DNA of 6,549 bases from Nanobdellota archaeon (lineage in GTDB: Archaea > Nanobdellota > Nanobdellia > Woesearchaeales > GW2011-AR15). Positions 1-4,575 of the stretch are shown in pieces. Position numbers and translations under genes: made by a program. Under the pieces are notes generated by a model, which saw only the letters and a list, made by a program, of their open reading frames with translations, did no database searches and was not told where the DNA came from. Each line of letters begins with the position of its first letter. Within the stretch, counting starts at the first letter, position 1. The DNA lies in NCBI GenBank assembly GCA_018815145.1, contig JAHIYL010000305.1, forward strand, positions 1-6,549, given 5' to 3'.

Positions 1-2
1 AA

Positions 3-890
3 GCAAAAGCCAAAAAAGAGATATTATTGGATTCTGGTGAGCGAATGAGTCCTGCCTTATTTCAGACATGGCCAGAAATCAAATCACTATTGTCTGCTTG
101 TTTTATTGATGGAGGAAATGCTCCGATTTATGAAACGGCAAACTTGTCTGTTCATTTGATTCGAACTGCTGCAATAATATTCCATGATGGCAAGTACTGT
201 GCTACTAGAAATGAGTTCTATTCGTGTGTAACAAGAGATCAAGGCGAGTACTCGATCAAGACATTTCCTGATCAAACGCTTGGACAGCTCATTGGAATGA
301 TGGTGATTGGTGCAGATGGAAAAAGAGTGAAGATTGTAACAATCCAAGAGATAATTCGGCGAATAACTGAACTTAAATTGGCAGCAAAAATGGCTGATGA
401 TTCGGATATGGTGCTTCTAGATGGGAGTCTTGAACCAAATCATGATTTAGAAGCGCCAATTATATCATCTTTACCTGCGCATGTTTATGGTTTGAGCAAG
501 ACAACGTCATTAGGTGTACAGAATGGACTTTCTCTAGGATACTCATTAATGGATTTGTCTCCTACTGGTGTTTGGTTGTATCCCATCCAGGAAAGCCCTT
601 ATTTTATCAGTATGATTAAACTACACAAAAATTCTAAGCACGTTTTCAGATTAGATTCTTTCTCAAAACCCCAAAATGAGATTTTAGCTGTATTAACACA
701 GAATTCTCGAGATCCTGTATTCTTAGGATATCCATACGGTTTGGTGCAGGCTGATGAGCTAGCTAGAGTAAGCAATTCTGAGCTCGATATGCTAAGAACA
801 AAATTCATGGTCAAGACAAGTTCATTATGGAAAGAATTTGAAAAAGAGATCAGATCTGTGGATGCTCATACAATTCTAGATTCGAAATGA
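3..890 (+). CDS. nurA: NurA-domain 5'-3' nuclease (5'-truncated by window edge)
   Basis: NurA is the nuclease partner of the HerA hexameric translocase and, with Mre11-Rad50, resects DNA ends in archaea. Seen here: the frame is open to the left edge, so the true start lies outside, and the TTG at 27 and ATG at 45 are probably internal. Numbering from the first complete codon at 3, the first acidic motif is F-I-D-G-G at 34-38. The second is V-L-L-D-G-S-L at 137-143, followed by G-L-S-K-T-T around 163-168 and the C-terminal G-Y-P-Y-G-L-V-Q-A-D block at 242-251. This order of Asp-Gly motifs and the GYP block is the NurA signature. At the position where I expect the family's C-terminal His (after GYP, 'AH') this protein has Asp. 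The gene converges on the aldolase operon with a 37-bp gap. HerA is not in the window and may lie upstream. Family assignment is fairly sure; the edge truncation prevents a length check. Confidence 0.85.
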   Translation, partial: AKAKKEILLDSGERMSPALFQTWPEIKSLLSACFIDGGNAPIYETANLSVHLIRTAAIIFHDGKYCATRNEFYSCVTRDQGEYSIKTFPDQTLGQLIGMMVIGADGKRVKIVTIQEIIRRITELKLAAKMADDSDMVLLDGSLEPNHDLEAPIISSLPAHVYGLSKTTSLGVQNGLSLGYSLMDLSPTGVWLYPIQESPYFISMIKLHKNSKHVFRLDSFSKPQNEILAVLTQNSRDPVFLGYPYGLVQADELARVSNSELDMLRTKFMVKTSSLWKEFEKEIRSVDAHTILDSK

Positions 891-927
891 GGGCGTATGC
901 AAGAGGATATGTACAAGAATAGGGTAT

Positions 928-1716
928 CTATTTCAGATATTCTGATGCCTGTTCAGGGGTTTTATTGTCAAAAATGATGGCGCGTAGTGATTTTGCCAAG
1001 GAAAATGGTTTTTCATTCTTCCATATGTGGGGGCCGAATACAACTCCTGTGGCGCCTGTCTTGAGGATATCCTGAGTTTTGCTAAGCATGTATTGGTTGC
1101 TGGACTTGAAATCAGAGGTAATCAGAACATTGGCTCTGCCTGCGCATTTAACAATCCACTTATAACTGTCAATACTGTTATTGTATTTCATTTTCAGAAA
1201 ATCTGCACCTAGTTCAAGTCCGATTCTAGCACTATAGGCAAGAATATCTGGATCAAGTTCATTCTTTACAGTGGGACCTCGAGGATACATATATGCTATT
1301 ACAGGTATGCCATAATCATGTGCCTCTTCAACAATCCTGCCAAATTCCCTGAACTCAACCGGTTCATTGGGACTGCCGTCATAGATGGTATATGCCACAG
1401 CAGAAGCCCCAAGTTTAATGGCTCTTCTTACAGAACAGGTTTGTTTGCTGATAGGGTAGTGATCAGGAATGCTGGTTTTAGAGTTTAGCTTAATGATAAG
1501 CGGGACATCAGTGTATGCGCTATTATAGTATTTCTGAGCCAATCCTGGTGTTAAAATGATTCCTGTGAAATCACTTTCCAGTGCAATATCAAGAACATAT
1601 TTTGGATCAATATTCTTATCATTCATGGTTGCAGGTCCATGTTCTATGCCAAAGTCATAACTAAGGATCATAGCCCGCTTATTTCTAAGAATCTTATCCA
1701 CAATAATGAATGCCAA
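928..1716 (-). CDS. DhnA/FbaB-family class I (Schiff-base) aldolase with altered phosphate site
   Basis: The 262-residue length matches archaeal class I fructose-bisphosphate aldolases (FbaB/DhnA), which cleave fructose 1,6-bisphosphate through a lysine Schiff base in a TIM barrel. Seen: the N-terminal D-F-G-I-E-H-G-P motif (residues 21-28), Y-P-R-G at 144-147 with the proton-donor tyrosine, and G-A-D-F-L-K-M-K-Y at 170-178 holding the Schiff-base lysine (K175 by alignment to the related ADH synthases; K177 is the alternative). Odd: where the family has S-G-G for phosphate binding, this has T-S-D (200-202), and the usual G-R before the conserved N-V-W is G-P (228-229). It is the last gene of the kinase-aldolase operon, 40 nt after the class II aldolase. 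The start is TTG: an in-frame TGA immediately precedes it and a GAGGTG Shine-Dalgarno sits 7 nt upstream. It could instead be a relative acting on another substrate, such as an ADH-synthase-like aldolase. Confidence 0.82.
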   Translation of the reverse strand: MAFIIVDKILRNKRAMILSYDFGIEHGPATMNDKNIDPKYVLDIALESDFTGIILTPGLAQKYYNSAYTDVPLIIKLNSKTSIPDHYPISKQTCSVRRAIKLGASAVAYTIYDGSPNEPVEFREFGRIVEEAHDYGIPVIAYMYPRGPTVKNELDPDILAYSARIGLELGADFLKMKYNNSIDSYKWIVKCAGRANVLITSDFKSSNQYMLSKTQDILKTGATGVVFGPHIWKNEKPFSLAKSLRAIIFDNKTPEQASEYLK

Positions 1717-1723
1717 TCACTCC

Positions 1724-1729
1724 CACCTC
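1724..1729 (-). promoter_or_regulatory. Shine-Dalgarno GAGGTG that fixes a TTG start
   Basis: On the minus strand GAGGTG lies 7 nt before the TTG at 1716-1714, and the codon just upstream of that TTG is an in-frame TGA. The next in-frame Met is residue 16, past the start of the conserved fold, so the TTG start is the consistent choice. Confidence 0.75.
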
Positions 1730-1756
1730 TTTTGATTGATTATGTTCGCATGGTTT

Positions 1757-2626
1757 TTAAAGTTTTCGCAGCTTATTAGTACTTCCAAACATCTTGATCT
1801 TGGTCTCAACAACCTTTTGCACAGCCTTAACTGCTAATGGCATGTACGATGTTGGAATAAACATGTTCTTGTCTTTCAAACTATTTCGGATACTTTCAGA
1901 ATATGCTACTCTTATTTCGGTATTGATGTTGATTTTATCAATTCCAAAGCTCAATGCCTTCTTAATTTGGCCCATAGGTATGCCGCTTCCGCCGTGCAGG
2001 ACAAGAGGGATTCTTGTTGCTTTCTGAATCTCTTTAAGCCTCTTGAAATCAATGTGTGGTATGCCGTTCCACACCCCATGAACATTTCCAATATTGATTG
2101 CAAGGCTATTAACTCCTGTCTCCTGAACAAATCTTCTGGCTTCATCTGGTTCAGTCATTATCATTTCAACATCAGAATAGCTCTGGTCCTTATGCAGTGT
2201 AGAACTTCCACCGACGTGACCTAGCTCACCTTCAATCCATTTTCCATGCTTATGAGCATATTGGACACATTTCTTGGTCAAGCGTACATTCTCTTTATAT
2301 GGCAATGCAGAACCATCACAATGAACACTGTCATATCCTGCATCAATTGCCGCAACAATATGTTCAAACTTTTTTCCATGATCCAAGTGAAGTATGGCGA
2401 CATCCGGGTGAACTCTATTGAGACCATTGACAATTCCTCTGGCCACTTCTGGACCAACATGTTCCATCTCTCCTGAACTGGTGCACATCAAAACAGGAGA
2501 TTTAAGCTTGACTGCAGCCAAAAAAATAGCATTGGCAAGCTCAACCGTAGAAAAATTGAATGCTCCTATGGCATACCCTTCAGTTGATGCTTGATTATAT
2601 CTCTTTCTTATTTCCAAGTAATTCAT
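1757..2626 (-). CDS. Class II zinc-dependent fructose-bisphosphate / tagatose-type aldolase
   Basis: A 289-residue class II aldolase of the short GatY/KbaY/Bacillus-FbaA type, which uses zinc to cleave a ketose 1,6-bisphosphate to dihydroxyacetone phosphate plus an aldehyde. Visible motifs: H-L-D-H-G at 80-84, with D82 the proton-donor aspartate and H83 a zinc ligand (the same numbers as in GatY); E-G-E-L-G-H-V-G-G at 132-140; the second zinc histidine in N-V-H-G (H183); the third in L-H-G-G-S-G (H211); and the phosphate-binding I-N-I-N-T-E at 232-237. All catalytic residues are present, so it should be active. Its ATG overlaps the TGA of the upstream kinase by 4 nt and has no good Shine-Dalgarno, which points to translational coupling. 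The substrate (fructose, tagatose or another ketose bisphosphate) cannot be read from the sequence. Class II aldolases are typical of bacteria, so acquisition by transfer is plausible. Confidence 0.9.
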   Translation of the reverse strand: MNYLEIRKRYNQASTEGYAIGAFNFSTVELANAIFLAAVKLKSPVLMCTSSGEMEHVGPEVARGIVNGLNRVHPDVAILHLDHGKKFEHIVAAIDAGYDSVHCDGSALPYKENVRLTKKCVQYAHKHGKWIEGELGHVGGSSTLHKDQSYSDVEMIMTEPDEARRFVQETGVNSLAINIGNVHGVWNGIPHIDFKRLKEIQKATRIPLVLHGGSGIPMGQIKKALSFGIDKININTEIRVAYSESIRNSLKDKNMFIPTSYMPLAVKAVQKVVETKIKMFGSTNKLRKL

Positions 2627-3642
2627 TTTACATGATGTTGAGTAATTTTTCTTCTATCCTTAGCAATCATTTTCAGCATTTTTTCCTTTCGCAAAAGGTC
2701 ATTTTTTGCACCATAATGTTGGATTACAGATTCTGCTTGGATCATAGCCATCTTCAATGCAAAAATAGGATCCTCCTTTAATAGAAGACCTCCTACAAGT
2801 CCAGAGGCAAAAGCATCTCCTGCACCTGTGGTCTCTGCAACCTTGACATTCTTTGGTTTGGTATGATATATCTTGTTTTTGTATAAGAGGCTGGCTCCTT
2901 TCTTTCCATCTGTTATAGCAATAATTTGGGGTCCATGCATGGCCAAAGTTGTCAACAAATAGTCATCTGTGCCATGGCCTACAAGAAGACCTGCTTCTTC
3001 TTTATTTAGAATCAGGATTGAGCAATTCTTAAGAAGAGGTTGAAGAAACTTGATCCCTTTCTGTGCCTGATAGCTGCTAGGATTGAAAGCAAATAGAATC
3101 TTATTTTTTTTGCACCATTTCGAGACATTTACTATGGTATTGAATCCATTATTTATCATGCTAGAGGAATAGACCAGCTTGGCTTTATATTTTTTAAGCC
3201 CTAGTTTTGAAAATTTCAGTTTATCAGATGCGTCTTTGTATACTAAAATGGTTCGATCATTTTCAATGCTGTCAAGAACAATGGAAAGATTTGTTTTTGC
3301 CTTCTCAAAATGGCCCACAAAATCAATCTTTTCTTTCTTGAGAAGATCCACAACTTGATTACCTCTGAGGTCGTCTCCAAGGCAGCCCATATAACCTGTC
3401 TTAAAACCAAGCCTTGCAAATGAAACAGCGGTATTTGTGCCCCCACCACCAATCTGAAAATCGATCTTCTTGATTAGAATCTTACTCCCTAAAGGGTATG
3501 CGAGCAACTCTTCTTCTCCATGCTTATTCTTGATTGTGATAAGTTCGCTGTCTGAGTTAGCAAAGATATCTATGGTTGCTGAACCAATAGTAATCACATC
3601 ATATGAACCTGCATCAATTATATGTGGATGTTTTTTGTTCAT
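2623..3642 (-). CDS. PfkB/ribokinase-family sugar kinase
   Basis: A 339-residue PfkB-family kinase, cytosolic, transferring a phosphate from a nucleotide to a sugar, sugar phosphate or nucleoside. Seen: the N-terminal D-V-I-T-I-G-S strand (15-21), an insertion around 32-60, G-G-G-G-T-N at 65-70 (first PfkB signature, sugar side), N-K-E-E-A at 213-217 (metal/phosphate motif), I-T-D-G-K-K-G-A at 243-250 and T-T-G-A-G-D-A-F at 271-278 (second signature, D276 the catalytic base). All key residues are intact. It is the first gene of the operon with two aldolases, which favours a role such as making a ketose 1,6-bisphosphate from a ketose 6-phosphate (phosphofructokinase or tagatose-6-phosphate kinase), but ribokinase, nucleoside kinase or deoxygluconokinase activity cannot be excluded. 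ATG start with a weak AGGAT 8 nt upstream. The substrate is inference from context. Confidence 0.88.
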   Translation of the reverse strand: MNKKHPHIIDAGSYDVITIGSATIDIFANSDSELITIKNKHGEEELLAYPLGSKILIKKIDFQIGGGGTNTAVSFARLGFKTGYMGCLGDDLRGNQVVDLLKKEKIDFVGHFEKAKTNLSIVLDSIENDRTILVYKDASDKLKFSKLGLKKYKAKLVYSSSMINNGFNTIVNVSKWCKKNKILFAFNPSSYQAQKGIKFLQPLLKNCSILILNKEEAGLLVGHGTDDYLLTTLAMHGPQIIAITDGKKGASLLYKNKIYHTKPKNVKVAETTGAGDAFASGLVGGLLLKEDPIFALKMAMIQAESVIQHYGAKNDLLRKEKMLKMIAKDRRKITQHHVK

Positions 3643-3678
3643 GATATAATCCTGACTGCAATTGTTTAAATAATTAAT

Positions 3679-3690
3679 GCTTTTTAAATG
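3679..3690 (-). promoter_or_regulatory. Candidate TATA box for the kinase-aldolase operon
   Basis: Minus-strand CATTTAAAAAGC lies about 43 nt before the kinase ATG. Taking the usual archaeal spacing of about 26 nt from box centre to start site, transcription would begin near 3659 and give a 16-17 nt leader containing the AGGAT element. A second AT-rich box (TATTTAAAC, about 3663-3673) would instead place the start at the ATG itself. I cannot choose between them from sequence alone. Confidence 0.4.
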
Positions 3691-3704
3691 AATAAGAAGA
3701 AAAC
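3691..3704 (-). terminator. Possible U-rich terminator after nucS
   Basis: The minus-strand transcript reads GTTTTCTTCTTATT here, about 45 nt past the nucS stop. Archaeal termination often uses such pyrimidine/U-rich runs without a hairpin. It abuts the putative operon promoter, which fits a boundary between two transcription units, but the run is short and interrupted. Confidence 0.25.
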
Positions 3705-3727
3705 CGCCAAATCGTGTTAGAATATTG

Positions 3728-3748
3728 GACTATATCAGTAGACTATAT
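3728..3748. repeat. Direct repeat GACTATAT x2 (13-bp period)
   Basis: GACTATAT occurs at 3728-3735 and 3741-3748, flanked by a second pair TTAGAAT at 3717-3723 and 3748-3754. The block lies between the nucS stop codon and the kinase promoter, upstream of the candidate TATA box. It could be an operator or just chance in AT-rich DNA. Confidence 0.4.
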
Positions 3749-4476
3749 TAGAATTCTCCCAATTTTTTTTGTCCTCTAACTCTTTTACGTCTTTTTGGAG
3801 GTTGAGCCTTCTTGAAAGAGAACTCCCAGTCATTAAGCATTTTTAGGGCATTTTTGCTGATTTCAGGAGCTGCAATTATTCCACGGACTCTCTTAATCCC
3901 TTTGCTTTTCTTTATTTTCTCAACATATCTTCTTAATTGAGTGACTGCGGCGAGATCAGCACGATATCTTTTGCATTCCACCACAACCAATGTCTTATTC
4001 TTGTCATACCCAAAAAGGTCTATAAATCCATATTTGGTGTGTTCTTCCCTTGAAAGGGGTTTGAATCCTGCCTCGATTAGTTCAGGATGTGCATACAGGT
4101 ATTCAGACATGTCCTTTTCTGTGCCTTCTAGCTGAATTTTCTGACCATCATTCTGAGGGGAGCTATTGAAGAAATGAAGCTTGTTTATCCTGATTTCCAT
4201 GTACTCTTTTAGCTTTTTGTTAGTGCTTGTCATGTAGGTTTCATTGCCATCTCTGATTATCTTGTGTTCAGAATTGGCTTTCATGTAGTTGACAGGTGCA
4301 CTTCCTTCTGGTTGATGAATTACAAGTGTTTTATCTGGTTTTATTAGGAATATGCGGTCCCCATCAGGAAGAAAGCTCTCTGCGCGTCCACTATACTTTA
4401 TTTCGCAGTTAGATGAGAAGACTACGGTCTCACCTTTTGTTAGAGCCTTATTGATTTGTTTTATGAACTTATCCAT
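3748..4476 (-). CDS. nucS: NucS/EndoMS mismatch endonuclease
   Basis: NucS/EndoMS is a dimeric archaeal and actinobacterial endonuclease that cuts both strands at mismatches or processes branched DNA, working with PCNA. From the ATG at 4476 the protein is 242 residues, the normal family length. Seen: N-terminal DNA-binding part with G-R-A-E-S-F-L-P-D-G-D-R (30-41), I-K-P-D-K-T and V-I-H-Q-P-E-G (45-58), P-V-N-Y (61-64, where most members have N-W); then the nuclease domain with H-P-E-L-I-E-A-G (130-137), G-F-I-D-L-F-G (150-156, catalytic D153) and V-V-V-E-C-K-R (164-170, E167 and K169), and a Q-L-R-R-Y helix. A basic tail ends in Q-K-K-L-G-E-F, like a PCNA-interacting box. An ATG 75 nt further upstream is in frame, but the added residues translate promoter-like DNA and match nothing in the family, so I reject that start. 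No Shine-Dalgarno precedes 4476; a TATA box 25 nt upstream suggests a leaderless mRNA. Confidence 0.9.
   Translation of the reverse strand: MDKFIKQINKALTKGETVVFSSNCEIKYSGRAESFLPDGDRIFLIKPDKTLVIHQPEGSAPVNYMKANSEHKIIRDGNETYMTSTNKKLKEYMEIRINKLHFFNSSPQNDGQKIQLEGTEKDMSEYLYAHPELIEAGFKPLSREEHTKYGFIDLFGYDKNKTLVVVECKRYRADLAAVTQLRRYVEKIKKSKGIKRVRGIIAAPEISKNALKMLNDWEFSFKKAQPPKRRKRVRGQKKLGEF
3751..3771 (-). other. C-terminal PIP-box-like motif of NucS
   Basis: The last seven residues are Q-K-K-L-G-E-F, fitting the Q-x-x-(hydrophobic)-x-x-(aromatic) core of PCNA-interacting peptides and preceded by a Lys/Arg-rich stretch. Archaeal NucS/EndoMS proteins are known to bind PCNA through a C-terminal motif. 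Only one of the usual two aromatic residues is present because the protein ends there. Confidence 0.55.
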
Positions 4477-4496
4477 TGGAATGAGTAAGACTGAAT

Positions 4497-4505
4497 TATT
4501 TAAAA
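4497..4505 (-). promoter_or_regulatory. TATA box for nucS (leaderless promoter)
   Basis: Minus-strand TTTTAAATA is preceded by a short BRE-like AATCC. Its centre is about 25 nt from the nucS ATG, the normal TATA-to-start-site distance in archaea, so the transcript probably begins at or next to the start codon. This agrees with the missing ribosome binding site. Confidence 0.55.
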
Positions 4506-4511
4506 GGATTT

Positions 4512-4529
4512 GGATAAAATGGATAAAAT
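4512..4529. repeat. Tandem 9-bp repeat GGATAAAAT x2 in divergent promoter region
   Basis: Two perfect, adjacent copies at 4512-4520 and 4521-4529 sit between the two back-to-back TATA boxes, directly upstream of the BRE of each. A partial third copy (GGATTT, 4506-4511) precedes them. The placement would suit a regulator controlling nucS and the PEP-synthase-like gene together. Confidence 0.5.
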
Positions 4530-4530
4530 C

Positions 4531-4544
4531 AAAACCTTTAAATA
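4531..4544 (+). promoter_or_regulatory. BRE/TATA promoter of the PEP-synthase-like gene
   Basis: AAAACC (4531-4536) followed by TTTAAATA (4537-4544) is a near-ideal archaeal BRE plus TATA box. A start site about 26 nt beyond the box centre falls near 4566, so any leader is very short and would barely include the AGGTG element before the ATG at 4576. Confidence 0.65.
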
Positions 4545-4565
4545 CCTGCATCTTAACGTTTAAAC

Positions 4566-4570
4566 AGGTG
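4566..4570 (+). promoter_or_regulatory. Shine-Dalgarno AGGTG of the PEP-synthase-like gene
   Basis: AGGTG lies 5 nt before the ATG at 4576, which supports this start. The encoded N-terminus (M-K-F-I-T-T-L) then lines up with the usual beginning of PEP synthase proteins. Confidence 0.6.
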
Positions 4571-4575
4571 GGTAG

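Noticed and set aside
830..850. Possible U-run terminator for the aldolase operon (minus-strand TCTTTTTC)
   Set aside because: It lies inside nurA with only five consecutive T residues; too weak to call.
897..977. 26-codon + strand frame just after nurA (ATG at 897)
   Set aside because: It mostly overlaps the 3' end of the class I aldolase on the other strand, has no recognisable product and looks like chance.
1967..2224. 85-residue + strand frame inside the class II aldolase
   Set aside because: It is antisense to zinc-ligand and phosphate-binding motifs of an intact enzyme and has no family resemblance.
4477..4551. 25-residue N-terminal extension of NucS from an upstream ATG
   Set aside because: It translates the divergent promoter including the TATA box, matches nothing in the family, and makes the protein too long.
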